Shown piece after piece: positions 1 to 7,552 of a stretch of DNA of 64,000 nucleotides. The notes under the pieces were generated by a model. It saw only the letters and a list, made by a program, of their open reading frames with translations, was not told the origin of the DNA and made no database searches. This stretch comes from Actinomycetaceae bacterium (GTDB taxonomy: Bacteria > Actinomycetota > Actinomycetes > Actinomycetales > Actinomycetaceae). The stretch's first letter is position 1, and each line of letters begins with the position of its first letter. The DNA lies in assembly GCA_030538185.1 (NCBI GenBank), contig JAUNUK010000006.1, forward strand, positions 36,312-100,311, written 5' to 3'. The translations under genes were made by a program, and so were the position numbers.

Positions 1-667
1 CTTTCAGGGGATGATCTGGTCCTTTGGTGGAAACTACTCCAAGGACTGGAAGATGACAATGACCGAACCGGCCGCGATTGAGGCCGGTGAGTTCCTGAAG
101 AAAATGTATGCGACCGGGGCATTCAAGGTCTCCAAGACGCCTGCCGAAGAATTTGGCGCCGGACAGGCTGCGGCTCTTTTGGAATCCACCGGGTCCTTGG
201 GTGGCTTGACGAAGGACACCTCGGTCAACCTGGGTACGTCGTACTTGCCTTCACCGGATGGCCGCAAAGGCTGCCCAACAGGTGGGGCTGGCGTAGGGAT
301 TCCGGCCAAGATTAATCCTGCGAACAAGGATGCGGCCCTGAAGTTCCTGGAGTTCTTGACCAACGCGGATAACACTGTGACATTCACACAGGCCACGGGC
401 TATATGCCGGTGCGTAAATCCGCCATGGACAACCCGGAAGAAAAGGCGTACCTGGAAGCCAATCCGAACGCCATGACCGCTGTTCGCCAGTTGGCCGAAA
501 ACACCCAGTCACAGGACGCTGCCCGTGTCTTCGTGCCAGGTGGGGGCGAGAAGCTGGGTGCGGCTTTGGACAAGATCTCACAAGGCGCGGATGTGAAGGC
601 CACCTTTGAGGAAGTCAGCGCAGAACTACAGCAGATCATCGACACTCAGATTAAACCCAAGCTATAG
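1..667 (+). CDS. ABC transporter extracellular sugar-binding protein, C-terminal part
   Basis: The gene enters from the left edge. The frame is already open at base 2 and runs about 220 codons to TAG at 665-667. The sequence resembles the C-terminal lobe of family 1 extracellular solute-binding proteins (MalE/UgpB-like), with a typical segment near base 290 (GGAGVGIPAKINPANKDAA) and the helical end common in sugar binders. The role would be to capture a sugar or oligosaccharide outside the membrane for an ABC importer. The MsmK-type ATPase that follows supports this. Permease genes are presumably upstream. The N-terminus and lipobox are outside the window, so the substrate cannot be inferred. 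Confidence 0.85.
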   Translation, partial: FQGMIWSFGGNYSKDWKMTMTEPAAIEAGEFLKKMYATGAFKVSKTPAEEFGAGQAAALLESTGSLGGLTKDTSVNLGTSYLPSPDGRKGCPTGGAGVGIPAKINPANKDAALKFLEFLTNADNTVTFTQATGYMPVRKSAMDNPEEKAYLEANPNAMTAVRQLAENTQSQDAARVFVPGGGEKLGAALDKISQGADVKATFEEVSAELQQIIDTQIKPKL

Positions 668-741
668 CTCCGACTGTATAGCTGGCGGTCGAGTGTATGG
701 CACATGTCTATACATTCGGTCGTGAACTCTACACTCGGCCC
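668..741. repeat. Intercistronic hairpin, possible degenerate family-A repeat
   Basis: Between the binding-protein and ATPase genes, GGTCGAGTGTA (687-697) can pair with TACACTCGGCC (730-740), an 11-bp stem with one G-U pair. The left half (GACTGTAT followed by GAGTGTAT) resembles the family-A repeats at 1930, 12232 and 63714, but the match is too weak for certainty. It may lower ATPase expression relative to the binding protein. Confidence 0.4.
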
Positions 742-759
742 AAAAACGAAAGAAAGAAC

Positions 760-1923
760 ATGGCAACCGTAACCTTTGAAAACGCCTCGCGTGTATTCCC
801 CGGCTCCGACAAACCCGCCGTCGACGGCCTGAACCTGCACATCGAGGACGGGGAGTTTCTGGTGGTCGTGGGACCCTCGGGCTGCGGGAAGTCCACCAGC
901 CTGCGCATGGTTGCGGGCCTGGAACCCGTCACAACCGGGACGCTGAAACTGGGCGGCGCAGACGTCACTAAACAGCGTCCCAAGAGCCGTGACGTCGCCA
1001 TGGTCTTCCAATCCTATGCCCTGTACCCGAATATGACGGTCGCCGGAAATATGGCCTTCGCGCTGGAAAACGCGCGCATGTCGAAAGATGACATCGCGAC
1101 CCGCGTGCAAGAGGCCGCCAAAATCCTGCAGCTAGAAGACCTGCTGGAACGCAAACCCGGACAACTGTCCGGAGGCCAGCGCCAAAGGGTCGCCATGGGT
1201 CGTGCCATTGTGCGCAAACCCGAGGTGTTCTGCATGGACGAACCTCTGTCGAACCTGGACGCGAAACTGCGTGTGTCGACCAGGTCCGAAATCGCGGCCC
1301 TGCAGCGCCGCCTGGGCGTCACCACCATGTACGTCACACACGACCAAGTCGAGGCCATGACTATGGGTGACCGCGTGGCAGTCATGAACGACGGGGTCTT
1401 GCAGCAGGTAGCAACCCCTTCCGAGCTTTACGACCGCCCGGTCAACACTTTCGTTGCGTCGTTTATTGGGTCTCCCGGCATTTCGCTGATCGACGCCCCC
1501 GTCGAGGCCGGCCGTGTCCCCGTCGGCAATGGCCGCATCCCCTTGCCCACAGGCTTGGCCGGTCGCGGTCTGGAGTCGGTGACGATGGGCATCCGCCCCG
1601 AATCCTGGGTTCAGGTTTTCCCTTTCGCCGAGGGCGGCGCGGCAGGCGGTGCCTCTGGTGGTGCCTCTGGTGGTGCGGCCTTTGAGGTGAAAGAGGGAAC
1701 AGGCCCCTTCCTGGGCTTGCGCGTGCAAATCCTGGAAGAGCTGGGCTCCGAGTCCTTCGCGTACTGCTTTGAGGAGTTCCCCGCGATTGTGGGCGCCAGC
1801 CAGAAGGTCGCCGTGCGCATGGGTAAGCGCTCGGGCGTGCAGGGTGGCGACATCATTTACGTGTGGCCCAAGGTCGATGAGATCCTGTGGTTCGACCACA
1901 AAACCGGGCAGGCCCTGACCTAA
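760..1923 (+). CDS. msmK: Sugar ABC transporter ATP-binding protein, MsmK/UgpC type
   Basis: This is a 387-residue ATPase of the MalK/MsmK/UgpC group, which powers sugar importers and is often shared between several systems. Walker A is GPSGCGKST, the signature is LSGGQRQR, Walker B is FCMDEPLSNLD, and the switch histidine lies in VTHDQ. A TOBE-type regulatory domain follows. I chose ATG 760 (MATVTFENASR) over an ATG 63 bases upstream because homologues begin here. The regulatory domain carries an unusual Gly/Ala/Ser-rich insert (about 1627-1680) made of tandem GGAS units. It starts exactly at a copy of the iterated CCGAGGGCG motif, read as AEGG. A family-A hairpin follows the stop codon. Confidence 0.9.
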   Translation: MATVTFENASRVFPGSDKPAVDGLNLHIEDGEFLVVVGPSGCGKSTSLRMVAGLEPVTTGTLKLGGADVTKQRPKSRDVAMVFQSYALYPNMTVAGNMAFALENARMSKDDIATRVQEAAKILQLEDLLERKPGQLSGGQRQRVAMGRAIVRKPEVFCMDEPLSNLDAKLRVSTRSEIAALQRRLGVTTMYVTHDQVEAMTMGDRVAVMNDGVLQQVATPSELYDRPVNTFVASFIGSPGISLIDAPVEAGRVPVGNGRIPLPTGLAGRGLESVTMGIRPESWVQVFPFAEGGAAGGASGGASGGAAFEVKEGTGPFLGLRVQILEELGSESFAYCFEEFPAIVGASQKVAVRMGKRSGVQGGDIIYVWPKVDEILWFDHKTGQALT

Positions 1924-1929
1924 AACCTC

Positions 1930-1993
1930 GCTGACTATATCGGTGGTGTCGTGACTATATCGTCAGGAGCGCTTCCGACCGATGAAGTCAGCA
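1930..1993. repeat. Family-A dispersed hairpin repeat, copy 1
   Basis: An imperfect inverted repeat just after msmK: GCTGACTATATCGGT (1930-1944) faces CCGACCGATGAAGTCAGC (1975-1992). The interior (1949-1973) resembles the loop of the copy at 63714. It may act as a terminator here, but another copy sits between divergent genes, so termination cannot be its only role. Confidence 0.6.
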
Positions 1994-2032
1994 CGATTTT
2001 GAGCCAGCCTCAACCCAGCACCAACTAACAAA

Positions 2033-2045
2033 ATTCCCGAGGGCG
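2033..2045 (+). repeat. Iterated 13-mer, intergenic copy
   Basis: ATTCCCGAGGGCG is a one-base variant of the consensus ATTKCCGAGGGCG, in non-coding DNA between msmK and the converging membrane-protein gene. Confidence 0.7.
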
Positions 2046-2068
2046 ACTAGCCAGGACCCTGTCAGTTA

Positions 2069-2503
2069 TTAGCCTCGGTATTTACGAGGTTGCAAGAAGA
2101 CCGCAACCAGCGCAGCAAGCGCGGCGGGCAGGAAAAATACGCCGATAGACATGAAGCTAATCAGGACGGCGAAAAGCAGCAACACAGTGCACGCAATCGA
2201 CGCAATATGCAGCGCCCTGTCTCTAATCAGTAGCGGAATCAGTGTCAATACAATCGGGACAGCGACTAAAAACAGCAGGTAGAGCCCGTTGACCTCGAAG
2301 GCCGTTCGGTAGGTGATGGTCGCAGGCCCAATTCCATCGGTGGACGAACCGATGTAGGTGGGCGCAAAAGCCAGCACTGCGGCCCCCAAGATTGCAAGGA
2401 CCAGAGCAACAATGTGCGCAACTCGCTTGGGACTGACGCTGCGATATCCATGGCCAAGGTTGGCGCGGGCGTTCAATACGGGTGCGGTGTCGATGTTGTT
2501 CAT
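2069..2503 (-). CDS. Small membrane protein, unknown function
   Basis: A 144-residue protein I do not recognise. The N-terminal 27 residues are polar. About four hydrophobic segments follow (residues about 28-48, 68-90, 97-115 and 118-138), ending in a short basic tail (QPRKYRG). It is probably a four-helix inner-membrane protein. The ATG at 2503 has no better alternative nearby. It converges on msmK and stands alone, so the context gives no clue to its job. Confidence 0.6.
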   Translation of the reverse strand: MNNIDTAPVLNARANLGHGYRSVSPKRVAHIVALVLAILGAAVLAFAPTYIGSSTDGIGPATITYRTAFEVNGLYLLFLVAVPIVLTLIPLLIRDRALHIASIACTVLLLFAVLISFMSIGVFFLPAALAALVAVFLQPRKYRG

Positions 2504-2570
2504 ACCACAAATCTAACAAAAAGGTGTCACCATGAATAGAGGTATTTTTGTGTTTTATCAAGGGCTTAGG

Positions 2571-2661
2571 CAAAAGGGTTTACGGTTGCAATGCCCAGGT
2601 GGTCGAAGTCGCGTGGGTTCCTTGTGGCCAGGGTAGCTTTTTGGCTTTTGCCGAGGGTGGC
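2571..2661 (-). pseudogene. Duplicated 3' end of fitB (remnant)
   Basis: These 91 bases match 3268-3358 at 90 positions; the only difference is T/C at 2658/3355. The second copy is the 3' end of the intact fitB toxin gene, so this is a remnant of about 30 codons plus stop on the minus strand, without its 5' part. The ParDE module lies exactly between the two copies. Homology stops two to three bases beyond a copy of the iterated CCGAGGG motif. Confidence 0.85.
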
Positions 2662-2720
2662 CCACCACAAACCCTTGCGTCGCCGCACTGTTTCTTCCAA
2701 ACCCCATCTAAGCTACGACA

Positions 2721-2745
2721 TACCAACATTTGGTAAGATTCCCAT
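2721..2745 (+). promoter_or_regulatory. parDE promoter with inverted-repeat operator, probably leaderless
   Basis: TACCAACATTTGGTA (2721-2735) is a perfect inverted repeat with 6-bp arms and a 3-bp centre, overlapping a -10-like TAAGAT (2734-2739) seven bases before the parD ATG. No Shine-Dalgarno sequence precedes the ATG, so the mRNA may start at the start codon. ParD-type antitoxins usually repress their own promoter, and this would be the natural site. Confidence 0.5.
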
Positions 2746-2979
2746 ATGGCCACCAATACATCTATCAGCCTGGACGAACACCTCACAGATTTTCTTGCTC
2801 AACAGGTCAAATCTGGGCGATACGCCACGGCTAGCGAGGTCATCCGTGCGGGTCTGCGCCTTTTGGAAGATCAAGAAACTCATCTGGCCGCCTTGCGTGC
2901 AGCCTTGATCGCAGGCGAAGAAAGCGGACCTCCCGAGGCTTTCGATTTTGGTGCGTTTATTGCCGAAAAGACCCGATGA
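2746..2979 (+). CDS. parD: ParD-type antitoxin
   Basis: A 77-residue protein with the classic ParD layout. A short beta strand (TSISLDEHL) leads into a ribbon-helix-helix (residues about 4-48, with GRYATASEVIRAGLRLLE). An acidic C-terminal arm follows (EESGPPEAFDFGAFIAEKTR) that would wrap the toxin. It binds DNA as a dimer and neutralises ParE. Its stop overlaps the parE start by four bases (ATGA), as expected for a coupled module. The module sits between two copies of the fitB 3' end. Confidence 0.9.
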   Translation: MATNTSISLDEHLTDFLAQQVKSGRYATASEVIRAGLRLLEDQETHLAALRAALIAGEESGPPEAFDFGAFIAEKTR

Positions 2980-3266
2980 ACACGTATCGGCTCTCGCCTC
3001 TGGCCAGGCAGGATATGTCACAGATCTGGGATTACTCGATAGATCATTGGGGCTTTGAGCAAACGGCTCTGTATTTCCAGGACATGCGGGCCGCCTTTGA
3101 GCGTTTGGCCGCAAGCCCCTCCCTGGGTCAGGTGTGTGATGTGATTCGACCGGGGTATCGTCGCTACGCCATAGGTTCGCACCTGGTGTTTTATCGCGCC
3201 AGGCCTGCGGGTGTCGACGTTATTCGCATTCTCCACCAACGCATGGACCCCACCCTTCACCTCTAG
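2976..3266 (+). CDS. parE: ParE-type toxin
   Basis: A 96-residue RelE/ParE-superfamily protein. It has the usual start (YRLSPLARQDMSQIWDYS), the central PSLGQVCDVIRPGYRRYAIGSH segment and the closing VIRILHQRMDP. ParE toxins poison DNA gyrase; RelE relatives cut mRNA. The P-G-x-R-x(5)-H-x-V-F-Y pattern fits ParE better. It overlaps parD by four bases and ends only three bases before the last base of convergent fitB, so the module is inserted right against that gene. Confidence 0.9.
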   Translation: MNTYRLSPLARQDMSQIWDYSIDHWGFEQTALYFQDMRAAFERLAASPSLGQVCDVIRPGYRRYAIGSHLVFYRARPAGVDVIRILHQRMDPTLHL

Positions 3267-3676
3267 ACAAAAGGGTTTACGGTTGCAATGCCCAGGTGGT
3301 CGAAGTCGCGTGGGTTCCTTGTGGCCAGGGTAGCTTTTTGGCTTTTGCCGAGGGCGGCTATTTGTAAATCGACGGTTGGAGTTGGCCGTCCGCTTTTATG
3401 ACTCAGGGCCAGCAGGGTCGCGTATTCGCGGGTGGCTGCCAGGTCGTAGGGCAGGATGCGTGTGGCGAAGGTCGTAAGTAAGGCATCCAGTTGCGCCCGC
3501 AGCTGATCTTCCTTTTCCTGGTCCATCATCAAATCTGCAGCAGCCATGAGTTCCCCCACGACTTGTACCGGGATGTAGGCAGAATCATCCAAATACGCGT
3601 TCGCCCAGGCTGTGAGCTTCGGGTCTGGATTTGCCTTGAACAGCTCTGAAATAACCGAAGTGTCTAGCAGGATCAT
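3263..3676 (-). CDS. fitB: FitB/VapC-type PIN-domain toxin
   Basis: A 137-residue PIN-domain ribonuclease toxin. The start (MILLDTSVISELFK) matches FitB, and the fold's acidic residues are visible: D5, a conserved E in VVGELMAA, TVDLQIAALG, and the final TRNPRDFDHLGI with its Asp. I use the ATG at 3676 because longer readings lack homology and AAAGG lies at suitable distance. The iterated motif at 3348-3356 encodes ALGK within the last helix. The last 91 bases are duplicated at 2571-2661. Its antitoxin gene lies 97 bases upstream rather than overlapping, which is atypical for FitAB. Confidence 0.88.
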   Translation of the reverse strand: MILLDTSVISELFKANPDPKLTAWANAYLDDSAYIPVQVVGELMAAADLMMDQEKEDQLRAQLDALLTTFATRILPYDLAATREYATLLALSHKSGRPTPTVDLQIAALGKSQKATLATRNPRDFDHLGIATVNPFV

Positions 3677-3773
3677 GTGTGCGTGCCTTTCATTGGATTG
3701 CGGGCTGGGGCCGTTCAAGGCGTAAACAGGAGGGCACAGTGTGCGAAACTCCTGATGGCGGGGTGCGAGTTAA

Positions 3774-4004
3774 TTAGAACTCGACGCGTTGGTGGTCAAC
3801 GGTCCTGGGAATGGTCGGCAGGTTCACCCCGCCGGTAATTTTACGAACCTCGGCCAAGGCCTCCAACAGGGACCCCGACGGAGGGTACTGAGCAGCTAAA
3901 CACTGCCGGATTTCTTCTTCCATGGAACGCCCGGCGCGCGCGGCCGCAACTTGAATGGATGTCTTCACCTCGGGTGTAAGTCCGCGAACAGTAATGGTAG
4001 TCAT
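3774..4004 (-). CDS. fitA: FitA-like ribbon-helix-helix antitoxin
   Basis: A 76-residue protein starting MTTITVRGLTPEVKTSIQ, a FitA-type ribbon-helix-helix motif. The second helix (GRSMEEEIRQCLAAQ) is characteristic, and a C-terminal tail ends VDHQRVEF. It should dimerise, bind the promoter and block the PIN toxin downstream. An upstream in-frame ATG would add 37 residues without homology, so ATG 4004 is preferred. A 97-base gap separates it from fitB. Confidence 0.82.
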   Translation of the reverse strand: MTTITVRGLTPEVKTSIQVAAARAGRSMEEEIRQCLAAQYPPSGSLLEALAEVRKITGGVNLPTIPRTVDHQRVEF

Positions 4005-4139
4005 CAACCCCCCAGACACATGCGAACCGCAAGCATTGCAGTCACTGCCAGCATACTCCCAAAACCAAAACCCGTGACGGTAGCCCCGGGCTATCGGTGG
4101 TATCCGTGCAGGCATTACCGTCGATACCCCAGGGTCACC

Positions 4140-4379
4140 CTAACGGAAATCGTCAAGCGGCCCGTCGTGGGTAGCGTTCTTGTGTGCCGTGATAGTGGGC
4201 TCTGCCCACAAGGCCATGAAGACAATGGTCACCAGGTAAGCGAAAACAAAACCCCAGATTTGTCCCCAGTTTTGCAACAGGAACCCAGCCACGACAGCCG
4301 CAACGGCAAAGATCAGGCCCATAAACAACACCCGCAGCCAAAAAGACTTCCAACTGCGCGGATACCCTAAACGCAACAC
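4140..4379 (-). CDS. Small two-helix membrane protein
   Basis: About 79 residues, unrecognised. A basic N-terminus (LRLGYPRSWKSFWLR) precedes two hydrophobic helices (VLFMGLIFAVAAVVAGFLL and FVFAYLVTIVFMALW), then a polar tail ending GPLDDFR. The open frame extends 55 codons upstream. However, a strong Shine-Dalgarno (GGAGG, 4384-4388) sits before GTG 4379 and TTG 4376, so the start is one of these. Function unknown. Confidence 0.55.
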   Translation of the reverse strand: MLRLGYPRSWKSFWLRVLFMGLIFAVAAVVAGFLLQNWGQIWGFVFAYLVTIVFMALWAEPTITAHKNATHDGPLDDFR

Positions 4380-4592
4380 ATTACCTCCAACAATTAATGA
4401 GCAAACTGGAATTGTGATTGCTGTGATATTTATTTTTACGATATCAGGGACGGTGTTGCTAGCGACTTTGATTATGCTCTCGAGGTACCAGCAGATAGGA
4501 AAATTTTCTCCTATGGATGGGTGTCGTATTGCGTAGACTGGCAACGTAGAGCGTGCCTTGTGCGGTCTGGTTACGGGAGTCGGGGGTAGCTA

Positions 4593-4775
4593 TTGGAGTG
4601 GTGGATTCTTACGGGGGTGTTTGTGGTGGCGGTTGTGTTTTTTGCCAATAAGTTTTCTTTGCAGCGGCGCTTGGATAAGAACACCCGCGAAGCGCTCAGT
4701 GCTGAAGAACGTGAGGCCTTGCTGAAAATCCAGCGTGACATAGACGCCGGCCGAGGTGCCGCAGGATTCATGTGA
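4593..4775 (+). CDS. Small single-pass membrane protein
   Basis: A 60-residue protein with one N-terminal transmembrane helix (WILTGVFVVAVVFFANKF) followed by a charged amphipathic segment (LDKNTREALSAEEREALLKIQRD). The start is TTG 4593 with GGGGG seven bases upstream. It resembles other short actinobacterial membrane-anchored helical proteins of unknown role. Nothing nearby shares its transcription direction until 5674. Confidence 0.55.
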   Translation: MEWWILTGVFVVAVVFFANKFSLQRRLDKNTREALSAEEREALLKIQRDIDAGRGAAGFM

Positions 4776-4888
4776 CCCAAGATCCGCGAGTGCGAGGTCT
4801 GGGTCTTGAGAGTGAGGTTCTAAGCCTTGCTCTCATGGGCTTGCCACCACAGTGCCGGTTGGAAGAGTTACTACTAGCGATTTAGTGA

Positions 4889-5434
4889 TTACTCCGCAGT
4901 GCTGGATCCGGTGCTGGATTCCTTGTCCTTGCTGCCAGAACTGGCAGCAGCCTCTGCACTTACAACACCATCGTCAGTCTTACGACCAGCGAGAGCCATA
5001 ATCGCCCAGCCGCTCAATGCATGCAAAACACCCACACCCATAACCAGCGCAGCCACACCAAAGGCCAGGATCGACGTAAACAGGGAGGCACGCAGCGACG
5101 CAGAGGTCATGGTGGTCGCCCTGGTCTCGGTCAGCTTTGCGGCCAGTTCGGTGTCGCCGGCGTCTTTCGCCTCAGTTGCCAGCTTGCCTAGTTCCGCATA
5201 AGTCTTGCCATCGGAGATCTTCATCGTGTGTTTCTTGATGGTCTCAGCCTGCGCAAAGGCGCTAAACGGCCCGGCCACAGGCGCCCCTGCCAAGAAGTCC
5301 GAATCCCCTGGAACGGTGATGTTCTCAGCCTTCAACTGGGCAGATGTCACGCCCCAAGCGCCAGCCCCGGCAATAAACATCACGACGCCCGCAATTATCG
5401 AGATAATACCGATCCACTTAGGTGCCTTTTTCAT
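4889..5434 (-). CDS. Conserved actinobacterial membrane protein (family often misnamed LigA)
   Basis: A 181-residue protein with an N-terminal helix (about 8-30), an extracellular stretch (about 31-108) and a helix pair (about 112-150), then a Ser/Glu-rich tail. The segment around DSDFLAGAPVAGPFSAFAQA and DGKTYAEL marks a family often labelled aromatic ring-opening dioxygenase LigA. That label is an annotation artefact: nothing here suggests an oxygenase. GGAGGGATCGTAATG gives a clear ribosome site. TTCAAATTTGAA (5452-5463), a 12-bp perfect palindrome, lies just upstream and may be an operator. Confidence 0.75.
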   Translation of the reverse strand: MKKAPKWIGIISIIAGVVMFIAGAGAWGVTSAQLKAENITVPGDSDFLAGAPVAGPFSAFAQAETIKKHTMKISDGKTYAELGKLATEAKDAGDTELAAKLTETRATTMTSASLRASLFTSILAFGVAALVMGVGVLHALSGWAIMALAGRKTDDGVVSAEAAASSGSKDKESSTGSSTAE

Positions 5435-5451
5435 TACGATCCCTCCATTGA

Positions 5452-5463
5452 TTCAAATTTGAA
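5452..5463. promoter_or_regulatory. 12-bp perfect palindrome, candidate operator
   Basis: TTCAAATTTGAA lies 18 bases before the start of the minus-strand membrane-protein gene, at the edge of the divergent region shared with the por operon. The regulator is unknown. Confidence 0.35.
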
Positions 5464-5576
5464 CAAGTGTAATAGTATTATCTTATAGCCTTCAAAGTAA
5501 ACCTTCCAATACTGATTACTTCGATGCGGAATAAAGCAAAAAACGCCATTACACAACTGCCACATCACGAAAAATG

Positions 5577-5589
5577 CGCCCTCGGTAAT
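5577..5589 (-). repeat. Iterated 13-mer, intergenic copy (variant)
   Basis: Read on the minus strand this is ATTACCGAGGGCG, a one-base variant of ATTKCCGAGGGCG, in the leader region of the por operon. Confidence 0.7.
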
Positions 5590-5673
5590 CACTCAAAAAA
5601 CGCAGAAGCTAGGTGCGGTAACGGAAAAACACGCACTCAGGAACTATTCCATATCTAGGACTAAGGTCAAGGC

Positions 5674-6252
5674 ATGGTCGAAGTACGCATTCACGGTCGA
5701 GGCGGACAGGGCGTTGTCACAGCTGCCGACCTTCTGGCATTTGCAGCATTTGAGGACGGGCACCACGCTCAGGCTTTCCCGTCCTTTGGCTCCGAGCGCA
5801 CCGGTGCGCCCGTCGTTTCCTACTGTCGCATAGAGGATCACGAAATCAGATCTCGCGAACCCGTGTTGGAACCGGACGTCATCATCGTCCAAGACTCCAC
5901 GCTGCTTGCGATTATGGACCCCTTCGCGGGGCTCAAGCCTGGGGGCTTTGGGCTGATCAACACCAAGCGAACATTGGATGAACTGGGCTTGCATGACCTG
6001 GTTGAGGCCCACCCGAAAGGTCACATCGTTGCGATGCCGGCCTCGGAAATCGCCAAAGAACACCTGGGCCGCCCCCTGCCGAATGCCGTCCTATTAGGGG
6101 GGATGGCTGCGCTCACCGGTCTAGTGAAGCTGGCTTCCGTCACAAAAGCTATCCGAGGGCGGTTCAGTGGTTCAGCTGGCGAAGGGAATACTGCCGCCGC
6201 AGCAGCTGCATATGAATACGTCTTGCACATTAAGGAAGGTGCCCATGCTTAA
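5674..6252 (+). CDS. porC: 2-oxoacid (pyruvate):ferredoxin oxidoreductase, gamma subunit
   Basis: A 192-residue gamma subunit. It starts VEVRIHGRGGQGVVTAADLLA and includes FPSFGSERTGAPV, both diagnostic of this subunit. The complex oxidatively decarboxylates pyruvate (or another 2-oxoacid) to acyl-CoA with thiamine diphosphate and reduces ferredoxin. This is the first gene of a tight operon (gamma, alpha, beta, GltD-like flavoprotein). Its end overlaps porA by eight bases. There is no separate delta ferredoxin gene; that function seems supplied by the fourth gene. Pyruvate is the commonest substrate in such clusters, but it is not proven here. Confidence 0.9.
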   Translation: MVEVRIHGRGGQGVVTAADLLAFAAFEDGHHAQAFPSFGSERTGAPVVSYCRIEDHEIRSREPVLEPDVIIVQDSTLLAIMDPFAGLKPGGFGLINTKRTLDELGLHDLVEAHPKGHIVAMPASEIAKEHLGRPLPNAVLLGGMAALTGLVKLASVTKAIRGRFSGSAGEGNTAAAAAAYEYVLHIKEGAHA

Positions 6253-7552
6253 GCAGATCGAAGGCTCTCAGGCCATGGCGCAGGCCATTGCTGCCTGTAA
6301 CCCGGAAGTGATTGCCGCCTACCCGATTTCGCCGCAAACCCACATCGTAGAGGCCCTTTCCAAGATTGTGAAAGAGGGCAAACTGCCCGGCTGTGAATAC
6401 GTGAATATGGAATCCGAGTTCGGGGCCATGTCGGCGTGCATTGGGGCGTCGGCCACGGGGGCCAGGACTTACACGGCGACAGCCTCTCAGGGCCTCTTAT
6501 TCATGGTCGAAGCCGTGTACAACGCCTCTGGCCTGGGCCTACCTATTGTGATGACAGTCGCCAACCGCGCGATCGGGGCACCCATCAACATTTGGAACGA
6601 CCACACTGACTCCATGTCCCAACGCGATTCTGGTTGGCTGCAGCTCTTCGCTGAAAACAACCAAGAGGCTGCTGACCTGCACGTGCAGGCATTCCGTATC
6701 GCAGAAGAACTGAGCCTGCCGGTTATGGTGTGTATGGACGGCTTCATCTTGACCCACGCAGTCGAACAAGTTGACATCCCCGAACGCGAACAGGTCGCCC
6801 GCTTTCTTCCAGACTACGAACCTCGCCACATGTTGGACCCGGCACACCCCGTATCGATTGGCGCAATGGTCGGCCCTGAGGCCTTCACAGAGGTCCGCTA
6901 CCTGGCACACCACAAACAATTGCAAGCCATTGAGTTCATCCCGCAGGTTCAACGCGAATTCAAAGAGGTCTTTGGGCGTGACTCTGGCGGCCTGGTGCGT
7001 GAATACCGCTGCGAGGACGCAGAGACCATCGTGGTGGCACTGGGTTCCATCCTGGGAACCCTCAAGGACGTCATTGACGAACGCCGCGAAAAAGGCGAAA
7101 AAATCGGTGTTCTGGGAATCACCAGCTTCCGTCCATTCCCATCTGAGGCCATCCGCGCAGTCCTAAAAGACCGCAAGCGTTTCGTCGTCCTAGAAAAAGC
7201 CTTCTCGGTGGGCATCGGAGGGGTCGTCGCCCCTGAAATACGCGCTGCCCTACGCGGTCTGCCCTTCTGGTGCTACGAGGTTATCGCCGGCCTGGGTGGG
7301 CGCAATATTACGAAACATTCCCTACATGGGATGTTGGATAAAGTCGCCGATGACACCCTAGATGCCATCACCTTCTTGGATCTGGATATGGAACTGGTAG
7401 AGGCAGAACTACAACGCGAACAAGAAACACGCAGGTCAGGACCCATCGCTGAAAACGTCATGCGCCATGCCGTGAAGCGCGCAAATCTGCGCCGCGGCGT
7501 TCCAACCCCGGGTGCGCCAGCACCAAGCACAGCTACCCAGGAGCAGAAATGA
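6245..7552 (+). CDS. porA: 2-oxoacid (pyruvate):ferredoxin oxidoreductase, alpha subunit
   Basis: About 435 residues. The N-terminus (MLKQIEGSQAMAQAIAACNPEVIAAYPISPQT) is the pyrimidine-binding domain of PFOR alpha. Further hallmarks are YVNMESEFGAMSACIGAS, TATASQGLLFM and WNDHTDSMSQRDSGWLQLF. A core domain II with an acidic, proline-rich C-terminal tail follows. ATG 6245 is chosen over an ATG inside porC because it fits homologues and follows GGAAGGTG. It overlaps porC by eight bases and porB by four. Confidence 0.92.
   Translation: MLKQIEGSQAMAQAIAACNPEVIAAYPISPQTHIVEALSKIVKEGKLPGCEYVNMESEFGAMSACIGASATGARTYTATASQGLLFMVEAVYNASGLGLPIVMTVANRAIGAPINIWNDHTDSMSQRDSGWLQLFAENNQEAADLHVQAFRIAEELSLPVMVCMDGFILTHAVEQVDIPEREQVARFLPDYEPRHMLDPAHPVSIGAMVGPEAFTEVRYLAHHKQLQAIEFIPQVQREFKEVFGRDSGGLVREYRCEDAETIVVALGSILGTLKDVIDERREKGEKIGVLGITSFRPFPSEAIRAVLKDRKRFVVLEKAFSVGIGGVVAPEIRAALRGLPFWCYEVIAGLGGRNITKHSLHGMLDKVADDTLDAITFLDLDMELVEAELQREQETRRSGPIAENVMRHAVKRANLRRGVPTPGAPAPSTATQEQK

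Noticed and set aside
1132..1899. Minus-strand frame of 255 codons inside msmK
   Set aside because: It is a shadow of the GC-rich coding strand; the plus-strand ATPase is unambiguous.
4889..5434. Aromatic ring-opening dioxygenase LigA
   Set aside because: The family is often labelled so, but the sequence is a small membrane protein without dioxygenase residues.
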